From DASUZD01 sp036377055 (GTDB lineage: Bacteria > Actinomycetota > Thermoleophilia > Gaiellales > Gaiellaceae), in NCBI GenBank assembly GCA_036377055.1, contig DASUZD010000014.1, positions 1-26,606 of the forward strand: a DNA stretch of 26,606 nucleotides, given 5' to 3'. Shown here in pieces: positions 7,325-15,401 of this stretch. The translations under genes were made by a program, and so were the position numbers. The notes under the pieces were generated by a model, which did not search any database, had not been told where the DNA came from, and was given only the letters and a program-made list of their open reading frames with translations. Numbering within the stretch: position 1 is the stretch's first letter; every line of letters starts with the position of its first letter.

Positions 7325-8086
7325 ATGAGCATGTACGAGACGTACGAGACCGAGGCGTACGAGGGCCAGTTCGAGGAGGAGTCGTACGAGGCCGGCGGCC
7401 TGAACGAGGTCCAGGAGATGGAGCTCGCGGCCGAGCTGATGGAGATCACAAACGAGCAGGAGCTCGAGGAGTTCCTCGGCGGGCTCGTCAAGGCGGCAGG
7501 CAGCTTCCTCAAGAGCCCCGTCGGCAAGGCGATCGGCGGCGTGGTCAAGGACGTCGCGAAGACCGCCCTCCCGGTCGTCGGAGGTGCGCTCGGGTCGATG
7601 GTCGCGCCGGGGATCGGAACGGCGATCGGCTCCCAGCTCGGCTCGATGGCCAGCAACCTGTTCGAGATGGGCTACGAGACCGAGTCGGAGCAGGAGCAAT
7701 TCGAGGTCGCGAAGAAGGTCATCCAGCTCGCGACGAACGCCGCGCAGATCGCCCAGGGCGCTCCCGCCCACATCCCGCCGCAGGCCGTGGCCCAGCAGGC
7801 CGTCGCGCAGGCCGCGCGCGAGATGGGCATCCACGCCGAGGTCTCAGGCGAGTTCCAGGGCGAGTACCAGGGCGAGTACCAGGGCGAAGGCGAATACCAG
7901 GGCGAGTACCAGGGCGAAGGCGAGTACCAGGGCGAGGAGGAGTTCGGCAACGGCGGGTACGGCTACGGCTACGGCCGGCGCCGCCGCCGCGGGTACGGCT
8001 ACGGGGGCGGGGGCTACGGCGGCGGCCGGGCGATGAGCGGCCGCTGGATCCGCCGCGGGCGCCGGATCATCGTCCTCGGCGTGTAG
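7325..8086 (+). CDS. Acidic-head glycine-zipper protein, paralogue of preceding gene (unrecognised)
   Basis: A 253-residue protein with no family name that I recognise. Residues 1-49 are acidic and tyrosine/glutamate-rich, ending EQELEEFLGG (double glycine at 52-53). Residues 54-112 form a glycine-zipper-like stretch (VKAAGSFLKSPVGKAIGG, ALPVVGGALGSMVAPGIG). A helical segment FEVAKKVIQLATNAAQIA follows, then GEYQ repeats (about 175-205), a GYGYGRRRRRGYGYG zone, and a basic tail ending RRGRRIIVLGV. It shares the EMELA-EL-E--EQE-E-FLG module and the ALPVVG core with the upstream gene product, from which it probably arose by duplication. It sits 46 bases downstream with ribosome site AAAGGAG. 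The head and core resemble a leader plus membrane-active or self-assembling core, but this is inference. Confidence 0.82.
   Translation: MSMYETYETEAYEGQFEEESYEAGGLNEVQEMELAAELMEITNEQELEEFLGGLVKAAGSFLKSPVGKAIGGVVKDVAKTALPVVGGALGSMVAPGIGTAIGSQLGSMASNLFEMGYETESEQEQFEVAKKVIQLATNAAQIAQGAPAHIPPQAVAQQAVAQAAREMGIHAEVSGEFQGEYQGEYQGEGEYQGEYQGEGEYQGEEEFGNGGYGYGYGRRRRRGYGYGGGGYGGGRAMSGRWIRRGRRIIVLGV
7847..7930 (+). repeat. 12-base tandem repeat encoding GEYQ units
   Basis: Six near-identical 12-base units (GGCGAGTACCAG; the first has TTC for TAC), interrupted twice by GGCGAA, encode GEFQ/GEYQ repeats in the second glycine-zipper gene. They form an acidic, glutamine- and tyrosine-rich linker. Such a repeat is likely to vary in copy number between strains. 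Confidence 0.85.
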
Positions 8087-8107
8087 GGCTCGAGTGCCGG
8101 AGCCGGG

Positions 8108-9442
8108 ATGAACGCGAACTCGATGGCACGGTGGATGCTCGGGCAGGAGGCCCGGGCGCTGCTGACGCGGCTCGGTCGCGTGAAGCCGTTCGCGCTCCAG
8201 GAGACGATGCTGCCGGCGGCGGCCCTGTCGCCGGCAGCATTGATCGCGATCGAGCGGTTCCTCGTCGGGAACCGGCACACGCTGCGCGAGCAGGTGCGCG
8301 AGTATGCCCACTGGCTCGAGCAGGACGGCCGGAACGTGAGCCCCGCGGAGATGCAGCGCCGCTTCACGATCGTCCGTCTTCGGTTCAACGACGTGCTCTC
8401 GCAGTTCGACCTCTTCTCGGAGGTGATCACGCAGCGGAGCGAGGCCGAGACGGGCGTGTGGCTGTCCGGGCTCGACGTCTTCGCCGCCGACGCGCTCTCG
8501 CTCCCCGGCGGCTTCTTCGAGGCGCCGCAGGTGATCTGCTACCTCGCCCGCGGGCCGGGCGCCGCCGTGCGGCGCGCGCGGACGCGGCTGCCCGGCGGAG
8601 GGGACAATCCGGTCGCGATCGTCCGCGTCCCGAGGGAGCGCATGGTCGGGCACGGCATCGCCTCGTCGCTCGTACACGAGGTCGGGCACCAGGCAGCGGC
8701 GCTGCTCGACCTCGTGCCGTCGCTCCGCCCCGTGCTGCACGCGTACGCGGAGCGCGGGCATCCGCGCGAGCGCGAGGCATGGACGCTCTACGAGCGGTGG
8801 GTGTCGGAGATCGTGGCCGACCTCTACTCGGTCGCGAAGCTCGGGATCGGCTCCACGCTCGGGCTGATCGGCGTCGTCAGCATGCCGAACTGGTTCGTCT
8901 TCCGCATCGCGACGGACGACCCGCACCCCGTCCCGTGGATCCGGGTCCGGCTGAGCTGCGCGGTCGGCGACGCGCTCTACCCCCACCCACAGTGGCAGGA
9001 GCTCTCCGAGCTGTGGGAGGCGCTCTACCCACGCAGCGTGCTCAAGCGCGACCGGCAGCGCACGCTCCAGGGGCTCGACCGCACGGTCCCGCAGTTCGTC
9101 GAGGTGCTGCTCGGCCACCGGCCGGCGTCGTTGCACGGGCTCTCGCTCGGCGACGTGCTGCCGTTCGAGGACCGTCGCCCCGCGCAGCTCGCGGCGCTCT
9201 ACCGCGCGTGGCGCGGCCGGCGCGAGCAGCTGCGCGAGGCGCCGCCCACGCTGGCCTTCGCCGTGCTGGGGCAGGCGCGCGCGATGGGACTGCTCGACCC
9301 GGAGCAGGAGAGCCGCACCGTCGGAAACCTCCTGACCTACTGGGCGCTCCGAAGCACGCTCGACATCGCAGAGATCTGTGCCGCTCCGGTCTCCGCCCCG
9401 ACACGGCGCGAGCAGCGGCTACTCGAAACCCAACCCGTCTGA
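8108..9442 (+). CDS. Putative zinc metallopeptidase (HEVGH)
   Basis: A 444-residue protein with a zinc-binding HEVGH motif at residues 190-194, in SSLVHEVGHQAAALLDL. A glutamate follows forty residues later, in SEIVADLYS (E234, D238), fitting the gluzincin pattern HExxH plus ExxxD. No signal peptide is seen, so it probably acts in the cytoplasm or needs another export route. The rest matches no peptidase family I can name. It lies 21 bases after the second glycine-zipper gene, and the obvious inferred role is processing or quality control of those proteins. A second in-frame ATG at 8123 is an alternative start. Zinc-protein identity is likely; proteolytic activity and substrate are unproven. 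Confidence 0.8.
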   Translation: MNANSMARWMLGQEARALLTRLGRVKPFALQETMLPAAALSPAALIAIERFLVGNRHTLREQVREYAHWLEQDGRNVSPAEMQRRFTIVRLRFNDVLSQFDLFSEVITQRSEAETGVWLSGLDVFAADALSLPGGFFEAPQVICYLARGPGAAVRRARTRLPGGGDNPVAIVRVPRERMVGHGIASSLVHEVGHQAAALLDLVPSLRPVLHAYAERGHPREREAWTLYERWVSEIVADLYSVAKLGIGSTLGLIGVVSMPNWFVFRIATDDPHPVPWIRVRLSCAVGDALYPHPQWQELSELWEALYPRSVLKRDRQRTLQGLDRTVPQFVEVLLGHRPASLHGLSLGDVLPFEDRRPAQLAALYRAWRGRREQLREAPPTLAFAVLGQARAMGLLDPEQESRTVGNLLTYWALRSTLDIAEICAAPVSAPTRREQRLLETQPV

Positions 9443-9455
9443 AGAGGAGGAAGCA

Positions 9456-11393
9456 ATGGCGACCGCCAATGTGGTGACGATCAAGGTCGACGGGCCGGCG
9501 CAGCCGTTCACCGGAGACGAGCTTCGCTTTGAGGCAACTGGGTTAGTGGGCGCCTGGGCGTACACGTGGTTGTTCCACGACAAGGACGGAAAGGACGTCG
9601 GGCACCTCGTGAAGGTGAGCCAGAAAGCGAAGGTCGTCTACTGGCGGGCGCCGGCTTATCAGGTCGCCGTCCACGTCCGCGTCGAGGCGACGAACCCGAA
9701 GGTGAAGCCCCCCACCACCACCGATGACGTCCGCTTCTCGGTTCAGCCGCGGCCACTAACAGCGGGTGACGTCGTCCCCGTGACGATCGGCGGTGAGGGC
9801 GTGACCGGTCCTCTCGCGGTCAACCTGCGGCGCTCGGCGATCATCGACACGCCGGATCTCGCGTTCTGGAGCGTGATTCGCGCTTCGTCGGGAGCCCTCG
9901 CATTCAACAACTACGCGGACTGGATGGACTCGATCTTCTGCGGGGGCGGCGAGCGCTTCAACGCTGCAGTGGCGGCGTTCGTCCGCAACAGCCTCCCGTT
10001 CCCGGACATCATCTCCTACAAGGCGCTGAAGCTCGCGACCGAGGCGTACCTGCTCGCGCGCTGCGGTGTCATCGTCGCGACGGGAGACGTGAGCGAGCGG
10101 CTCGAGGGCCTCGCGCCTGCTGCGCAGGACCTCAAGAGGGAGAGGTTCGACCACATCGACCGCGAGGAGCTCGACGAGCGACTCGACCTCGACAAGGGCG
10201 ACAAGCTGAGCCGGCTCTGGAAGCGCTACCTCCAGGACATCCCAATCGGACCCGCCGATGTCGACACCGACGGCCGCGACGGGGCGACCGTCGCGACGCT
10301 CCCGTACCTCGCGCTTGTCCGCCGCCAGCTGCCCGAGATGCGGCTCGAGCTCCGGGCCGACGCCGAGGAGCAGGTGGAACTCTGCTACGAGCTGATGGGG
10401 CAGAAGTTCACGAACCCCTGCTTCCTCGAGCTCATCTGGTCGTACTGGCACGAGGAGGGGATGCTCGTCCAGACGATGAACGCGATCAGCATGCGGTTCC
10501 AGAACCGCGCCTCGGGGCCGCGCGACCCGCTTGCGGCGATGGCGCTCGACCCGCTCCGCCCGCTGAACAACCTCCTCTGGGGGTACATCCAGGACGAGCA
10601 GCACCGGCTGACGCTCGCCCGTCGCGTGGCGGAGTACGACCAGGAGTACGGCCTGACGCTCTTCGGCCGCGCGGTGCCGCAGATCCGCACGGCCGACCCG
10701 CGCTCACGGTTCCTCCAGGCGTTCCACACCCTCCTCCACCGCGCGTCGATCTTCTACAAGGAGGACGACGACACGACGATGATCGCGGACCCGTTCCCGG
10801 TGCTGAACGCGCTCCGCGACGTGCACCTCGTGCTCTCCGAGGGCGCGCACAACCAGTACGGCGACCTGCCGTGGACGGCCCGGCACGAGATGCTGATCCA
10901 GCAGTGGCTCCTCGCCCGGCCGGAGCTCCGCGAGTTCCTGCCGAGCCGGATCATGGTCGTCGAGCCCGAGCCGTGGATGCACCGAGTGGACGCGATGAAG
11001 AAGCTCCAGGAGTGGACGGACACCCCGGTCCGCTACTTCCACGATCTCGGCGTGTTCGGCGAGCAGCTCCTGCTCTCGATCCGCTTCGGGAACTGGGGCA
11101 ACGTGTTCGACCGCGAGCAGGCCGGCAACTGGGCCCGCTACTGGCGGCAGGAGGTGCAGTGGTACATCCACGCGTACCACACCGTCACGGGCGTCGACCT
11201 CTCCGCGGACACGAGCGACGTCCGGCAGGCGCAGCTGCCGCCGGACCGGTACACGCAGCCGGCGTTCCTGCTGCGGCAGCGCCTGACGGAGCAGCGCCGG
11301 CGGCTGAGCCGCGGCACCCTCGGCGTCGGCGTCCGGCGGCAGATCCCGCGCCGCGCGCGGTTCGAGGAGGAGCAGTTCGAAGGGCAGCCGTAG
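9456..11393 (+). CDS. Large protein with N-terminal beta-sandwich-like domain (unrecognised)
   Basis: A 645-residue protein that I do not recognise. ATG 9456 is preceded by a strong AAGAGGAGG site and lies 13 bases after the metallopeptidase gene. Residues 3-95 read as an Ig/PKD-like beta-sandwich: VVTIKVDGPAQPFTGDELRF, a central WAYTWLFHDKDG strand-turn, and YQVAVHVRVEATNP. The remainder looks mostly alpha-helical and rich in aromatic residues, for example FGNWGNVFD and YWRQEVQWYIHAYH, with an acidic tail ending FEEEQFEGQP. There is no signal peptide, membrane helix or recognisable catalytic motif. Its stop is six bases before the next GTG, so it is firmly in the operon. A scaffold, adaptor or effector role is possible, but nothing in the sequence decides. 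Confidence 0.82.
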   Translation: MATANVVTIKVDGPAQPFTGDELRFEATGLVGAWAYTWLFHDKDGKDVGHLVKVSQKAKVVYWRAPAYQVAVHVRVEATNPKVKPPTTTDDVRFSVQPRPLTAGDVVPVTIGGEGVTGPLAVNLRRSAIIDTPDLAFWSVIRASSGALAFNNYADWMDSIFCGGGERFNAAVAAFVRNSLPFPDIISYKALKLATEAYLLARCGVIVATGDVSERLEGLAPAAQDLKRERFDHIDREELDERLDLDKGDKLSRLWKRYLQDIPIGPADVDTDGRDGATVATLPYLALVRRQLPEMRLELRADAEEQVELCYELMGQKFTNPCFLELIWSYWHEEGMLVQTMNAISMRFQNRASGPRDPLAAMALDPLRPLNNLLWGYIQDEQHRLTLARRVAEYDQEYGLTLFGRAVPQIRTADPRSRFLQAFHTLLHRASIFYKEDDDTTMIADPFPVLNALRDVHLVLSEGAHNQYGDLPWTARHEMLIQQWLLARPELREFLPSRIMVVEPEPWMHRVDAMKKLQEWTDTPVRYFHDLGVFGEQLLLSIRFGNWGNVFDREQAGNWARYWRQEVQWYIHAYHTVTGVDLSADTSDVRQAQLPPDRYTQPAFLLRQRLTEQRRRLSRGTLGVGVRRQIPRRARFEEEQFEGQP

Positions 11394-11399
11394 CGGGCC

Positions 11400-12464
11400 G
11401 TGCTCGACTTCACGTCGGCGCTCTACCTGGGCTTCCGGCACCCCTCCGTCTCGCTTCCGCCTTGGGAGCAGCTGACGACGGGGGTGCCGGCGGCCCTCGC
11501 CGAGCCGCCGGCCGCGAAGGAGGCGGCCGCAGCGCTTGCCCGGCTTCAGGGCTGCGAACGCGGGACCCTCGCGGTGTCGACGCTCCACCTCTTCTTCGAC
11601 CTCTTCCCGCTGTTGGCCGGGCCGGCCGCCGCGATCCACGTCGACGCCGGCGCGTACCCGATCGCCCGCTGGGGTGTCGAGCGCGCTCAGGCCCGCGGCG
11701 TTTCGGCTCACACGTTCCCGCGCGGTGACGCCGACGCGCTCGAGCGAGCGCTCCGCGTGACGGGACGAGGGAGGCGACCGATCGTCGTCTGTGACGGCTG
11801 GCGCCCCGGCTTCGGACCGCCACCGCTCGCCGCATACTGCTCGCTGGCACGACGCTTCGGCGGACTGCTCGTCGTCGACGACACGCAGGCGCTCGGCATC
11901 CTCGGCGAGCGGCTGGGGCCGGCGGCACCGTTCGGCCACGGCGGCGGCGGCTCGCTGCGCCACCACGGCATCCGCGCCGGCGAGGACGTCGTGGTCGTGG
12001 CGTCGCTCGCGAAGGGCTTCGGGGTGCCGGTGGCCGTGCTCTCCGGCGGCGCCGGGCTCGTCGGCCGGTTCGAGCGCCGGTCGGCGACGCGCGTGCACTG
12101 CAGCCCGCCCTCGGCCGCCATGGTCCAGGCCGCACAGCGCGCTCTCGCGCTGAACGAGCGGGTCGGCGAGTCGCGCCGCGCTCGGCTCGCGGAGCTCGTT
12201 CAGCGCTTCCGGGCTCGTGCGGCCGCGGCCGGCTTTCGGGCACACGGAGGACTGTTCCCAGTGCAGACCGTCGCGACGGGCGAGCAGGCGAGCGCGCTCT
12301 TCGATCGATTGGCGCGGCGCGCCATCCGGGCCGTCCTCCACGACGGCTCGGGCACCCGCGACGCGCGCCTCAGCTTCCTGATCACGGCCCGCCACCGCCC
12401 CGAGGAGATCGACGCGGCCGTCTCGGCGCTCGGCGCCCCGCACGCCCGCGTCGCGGTCCGATGA
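11400..12464 (+). CDS. AONS-family PLP-dependent enzyme (BioF/KBL-like)
   Basis: A 354-residue fold-type I PLP enzyme resembling the alpha-oxoamine synthases (8-amino-7-oxononanoate synthase, 2-amino-3-ketobutyrate ligase), which condense an amino acid with an acyl-CoA. The Schiff-base lysine is probably K205 in VVVASLAKGFGVPVA. The cofactor-binding aspartate lies in LLVVDDTQALGILGE (D160/D161). The family usually has a histidine in this DDAHG motif; here the position is glutamine, so activity may differ. It is shorter than typical family members (about 385-400). The GTG start lies six bases after the previous stop with a weak ribosome site, pointing to translational coupling. It could make an acyl-amino-ketone or modify a peptide or amino acid; the substrate is unknown. 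Confidence 0.8.
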   Translation: MLDFTSALYLGFRHPSVSLPPWEQLTTGVPAALAEPPAAKEAAAALARLQGCERGTLAVSTLHLFFDLFPLLAGPAAAIHVDAGAYPIARWGVERAQARGVSAHTFPRGDADALERALRVTGRGRRPIVVCDGWRPGFGPPPLAAYCSLARRFGGLLVVDDTQALGILGERLGPAAPFGHGGGGSLRHHGIRAGEDVVVVASLAKGFGVPVAVLSGGAGLVGRFERRSATRVHCSPPSAAMVQAAQRALALNERVGESRRARLAELVQRFRARAAAAGFRAHGGLFPVQTVATGEQASALFDRLARRAIRAVLHDGSGTRDARLSFLITARHRPEEIDAAVSALGAPHARVAVR

Positions 12465-13879
12465 CGCAGGCCGACGCAGCGGTGGCGTTCGCGCGCGCGA
12501 ACCTGGAGCGCGCCGTCGCCGACCTGGCGCGGTTCGCGTCCTTCCCGAGCGTGAGCGCGCAGCCGGAGCGCGCCGCCGACGTCCGTCGCTGCGCCGACTG
12601 GCTCGCGAAGCACCTCGCCGCGATCGGCCTCGACCGGGCGCGCACGGAGCAGACGAAGGGGAATCCAATCGTCGTCGCGGAGTGGCGCCGCCGGCCCGGC
12701 GCGCCGACGCTCCTCGTCTACGGCCACTACGACGTGCAGCCCGCCGAGCCGCTCCGCGACTGGCAGTCGCCGCCGTTCGAGCCCGTCCGCCGCGGCGACT
12801 GCCTCGTCGGCCGCGGCGTCTCCGACGACAAGTCGCAGGTGCTCGCGCACGTGAAGGCGATCGAGGCGTACCTGCGAACGGCGCGCGCGCTCCCGCTGAA
12901 CGTCGTGTGCGTCTTCGAGGGCGAGGAGGAGATCGGCAGCCCGTCGCTGCTCCCGTTCCTGCTCGCAAACCGCACCGCGCTTCACATCGGTGCGGCCGTC
13001 TCGTCGGACGGCGCGATCCTCGATCCCGACCGGCCGGCGCTGACGTACGCGCTGCGCGGCCAGCTCGCGCTCGAGGTCGAGGCGCGCGGCGGGACGAAGG
13101 ACGTCCACGCCGGAAGGTACGGCGGCGCGATCGTGAACGCGCTCGACGCTCTCTGCCGGGTCGTCGCCTCGCTCCACGACCGGGACGGGCACGTAGCGGC
13201 GCGCGGGTTCTACGACGGCGTCGCGCCGCTCTCCGCGGCCGAGCGGGCCGCGATGGCGCGCGACGGACCGCGCGACGCCGAGCTCCTCGAGGCCGCAGGC
13301 GCGCCGGCCGCTGGCGAGCCCGGGTACTCGCTCTACGAGCGCACCACCGCGCGGCCAGCGCTGACGGTCACCGGCTTGAGCGGAGGCTACGTCGGCGCCG
13401 GCGCGAAGTCGATCGTCCCGGCGCGCGCGACGGCGAAGCTCGACTGCCGGCTCGTGCCGAACCAGAAGCCGGCTGCGGTCGAGCAGGCGATCCGCGCCCA
13501 CCTCGCCGGCGCCGCACCCCGTGGCGTCCGGCTCGACGTCCGGACGCTCTCCTCCTCCCCACCCACCCTCTGCGATCCGCGGACGCCGCCGATGCGCGCC
13601 GCGGCGGCGGCGTACCGGCGCGCGTTCGGGCGACCGGCGGTGCTCGTTCGTTCGGGCGGGACGACGCCGATCGTCGCCGCGCTCCAGCAGGCGCTCGACG
13701 TGCCGACCGCGCTGATGGGCTTCGGCCTTCCCGACGACGGCTGGCACGGGCCGAACGAGCGCGTCCACCTGCCGACGTTCGGACGCGCGATCGAGACCTG
13801 CATCTGGTTCCTGGACGAGCTTGCGCGAACGGCGCCGGCGCCGGCGCGGCCACGCGCGACAGCGGTCGCGGCGAGATGA
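12461..13879 (+). CDS. M20 family metallopeptidase (dipeptidase-like)
   Basis: A 472-residue zinc-dependent amino- or dipeptidase of the M20/ArgE/DapE/CPG2 superfamily. Motifs in order are LLVYGHYDVQPAEP (H89 zinc ligand, D91), GRGVSDDKSQVLAH (bridging aspartate), VFEGEEEIGSPS (catalytic and metal-binding glutamates), the dimerisation or lid segment GTKDVHAGRYGGAIVNALDAL, and a C-terminal GWHGPNERVH histidine. All the metal ligands appear present. The length and motifs are closest to the carnosinase/dipeptidase branch. The ATG overlaps the previous stop (ATGA), so it is coupled to the PLP enzyme. In this context it may trim a peptide or hydrolyse an amide product; general peptide scavenging is the alternative. 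Confidence 0.9.
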   Translation: MTQADAAVAFARANLERAVADLARFASFPSVSAQPERAADVRRCADWLAKHLAAIGLDRARTEQTKGNPIVVAEWRRRPGAPTLLVYGHYDVQPAEPLRDWQSPPFEPVRRGDCLVGRGVSDDKSQVLAHVKAIEAYLRTARALPLNVVCVFEGEEEIGSPSLLPFLLANRTALHIGAAVSSDGAILDPDRPALTYALRGQLALEVEARGGTKDVHAGRYGGAIVNALDALCRVVASLHDRDGHVAARGFYDGVAPLSAAERAAMARDGPRDAELLEAAGAPAAGEPGYSLYERTTARPALTVTGLSGGYVGAGAKSIVPARATAKLDCRLVPNQKPAAVEQAIRAHLAGAAPRGVRLDVRTLSSSPPTLCDPRTPPMRAAAAAYRRAFGRPAVLVRSGGTTPIVAALQQALDVPTALMGFGLPDDGWHGPNERVHLPTFGRAIETCIWFLDELARTAPAPARPRATAVAAR

Positions 13880-14700
13880 TCGTCGACTGCCACTGCCACG
13901 CCGGTCTCGGCGACGGCCTCACCGGCCCGTGGGACACCGAGGCGCGGCTCGACCGCTACCTGCCGCGCACGGACCGCGCCGGGATCGACCGGACGATCCT
14001 GTTCGCCGCCTTCCACTCCGACTACGCGGTCGCGAACCGGCAGGTGGCGGCGATCGTCGCGCGCGCGCCCGGACGCTTCTACGGCTTCGCGTTCGTCCAC
14101 GCCGCCCGTGATCGAGGCCGGATCGGCGAGCTCGTCCGCGAGGCGGTGCTACGGCACGGGTTCCGCGGGATCAAGCTGCACAACCACGACGCGCGTATCA
14201 CTCGCGAGGTCTGCGAGGTCGCCCGTGCCTGGTCGCTGCCGGTCCTCTACGACGTGATGGGCGAGACGTCCGTCGTCGAGCTGCTCGCGCGCGAGTACCC
14301 GGACGTCGTCTTCGTCATCCCGCACCTCGGCAGCTTCTCCGACGACTGGCGCGCCCAGCAGGGACTGATCGACCTGCTCGTGCGGCACCCGAACGTCTAC
14401 ACCGACACCTCGGGAGTGCGGCGCTTCGACATCCTCCAGGAGGCCGTCGAGCGCGCCGGCCCGGAGAAAGTCCTGTTCGGCTCCGACGGCCCGTGGCTCC
14501 ACCCCGGCCTCGAGCTCGAGAAGGTCCGCCTGCTCGGCCTGGCCCCGCCGGCCGAGCGACTCGTCCTCGGCGGCAACGCGCTGCGGCTGCTCTCCGCGGC
14601 CGGCAGGAACCCGAGACGCGCGCGCCCGGCGCAGTTCGCGCGCGGACGCCCGCCCCTCGCGAAGGATCCGTGGGAGCCGGAGGCGGAGGTCGCGCTCTAG
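13876..14700 (+). CDS. Amidohydrolase family protein (amidohydrolase-2 type TIM barrel)
   Basis: A 274-residue metal-dependent hydrolase or decarboxylase of the amidohydrolase superfamily. It opens IVDCHCHAGLGDG, with the HxH metal motif on the first barrel strand. It also has GFRGIKLHNHDARI, FVIPHLGSFSDDW and the last-strand aspartate in VLFGSDGPWLHPG. These are typical of the amidohydrolase-2 branch. The ATG overlaps the stop of the M20 peptidase gene (ATGA, 13876-13879), making it the third coupled enzyme of the operon. Its TAG stop falls within CTAG, which is also the stop of the convergent gene. Hydrolysis or decarboxylation of a small operon product is inferred; the substrate is unknown. 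Confidence 0.87.
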   Translation: MIVDCHCHAGLGDGLTGPWDTEARLDRYLPRTDRAGIDRTILFAAFHSDYAVANRQVAAIVARAPGRFYGFAFVHAARDRGRIGELVREAVLRHGFRGIKLHNHDARITREVCEVARAWSLPVLYDVMGETSVVELLAREYPDVVFVIPHLGSFSDDWRAQQGLIDLLVRHPNVYTDTSGVRRFDILQEAVERAGPEKVLFGSDGPWLHPGLELEKVRLLGLAPPAERLVLGGNALRLLSAAGRNPRRARPAQFARGRPPLAKDPWEPEAEVAL

Positions 14701-15401
14701 GCCGATCGAACCAAGGAGCGCACGCAGACCTGAGTGCGCGCGCCGAGCGAGCCCTTCAGCAGCCCGAACTTGCTCGCGACGATGACCGAGCGCGCGGCCA
14801 TCGTGGAGTCGAGGCTATAGCAGGCCAACGCGCCCGAGAGCAGGCTGGTCGAGGCCCGGATGCAGACGCTGGCCGCGGCCGTGACCGTGTCGGTCGAGGT
14901 TCCGAACTCGTCGGCGACCGAAACCTTCTTCGGCGACGGGAACGCTGCTTTGATCGAGTAGCACGTGTAGCTGTCGATCGTCGTCGGCACGGCCGAGAGG
15001 ACTCCTCCCTTAGCCGCCGACGAGGGCGCGCAATAAGCACTCGGCGCGACGACGCTCGCCGCCAGCGTCCCGAACATGCTCGTCACGCGCCACTGGCGTG
15101 GAGCGAGTGGTGTCGCCGCGACGCTGTTGCACGTCAGGTGCGTGCGCGAATCCGAGCCTCGTCGCCCGCCGACGGTCGCCGGCGAACAGACGGAGAGCGG
15201 TTGCCCGACCGAGACGCTACGCGTTCCGAAGACGTCCCTGGTCCTGACGATGCGGATCGGAACGCTCCTGAACTGCGCCTGGTAGCAGGCGAAGTAGCCG
15301 ACGACCGGTCGCAGCGCCGAGTCGGTCGTCTGGGCGGCGACCCCTGCACCCACGAGCGCAATGAGCAGCGCAAGCAAGCGAGCCGGCGAACGCGAGCTCA
15401 T
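14697..15401 (-). CDS. Secreted four-repeat cysteine protein (DUF7450-like)
   Basis: A 234-residue protein with an N-terminal signal peptide (RLLALLIALVGAGVAAQ) and four degenerate repeats of about 45-50 residues. Each has an opening cysteine, a central FG motif and a closing cysteine: CYQAQF...DVFGT...VCSP; CNSVAA...SMFGT...YCAP; CYSIKA...DEFGT...VCIR; CYSLDS...SKFGL...VCVR. The pattern resembles DUF7450-type domains, recognised from memory and not by search. Paired cysteines suggest one disulphide per repeat outside the cell. ATG 15401 is chosen because it gives the signal peptide and overlaps the upstream stop as ATGA (15398-15401). It is coupled to the membrane protein gene and converges on the sigma-54 operon. 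Function unknown. Confidence 0.78.
   Translation of the reverse strand: MSSRSPARLLALLIALVGAGVAAQTTDSALRPVVGYFACYQAQFRSVPIRIVRTRDVFGTRSVSVGQPLSVCSPATVGGRRGSDSRTHLTCNSVAATPLAPRQWRVTSMFGTLAASVVAPSAYCAPSSAAKGGVLSAVPTTIDSYTCYSIKAAFPSPKKVSVADEFGTSTDTVTAAASVCIRASTSLLSGALACYSLDSTMAARSVIVASKFGLLKGSLGARTQVCVRSLVRSA

Noticed and set aside
7325..7650. Classical double-glycine bacteriocin precursor
   Set aside because: Only one of the two paralogues has GG, the products are far longer than bacteriocins, and no C39 peptidase-ABC transporter lies in the window; kept only as an analogy.
7847..7930. Regular short repeats as a possible CRISPR array
   Set aside because: Units are 12 bases, in frame and coding for GEYQ, with no unique spacers; no CRISPR array or cas gene is present in the window.
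8124..8139. TGGCAC-N6-TGCT with GG-N10-GC spacing, resembling a sigma-54 promoter
   Set aside because: It lies inside the metallopeptidase coding start, lacks the TT of the -12 element, and matches this loose are expected by chance in GC-rich DNA.
7104..9136. Long minus-strand open frames opposite the glycine-zipper and metallopeptidase genes
   Set aside because: They mirror the third-position GC bias of the plus-strand genes and show no domain-like sequence.
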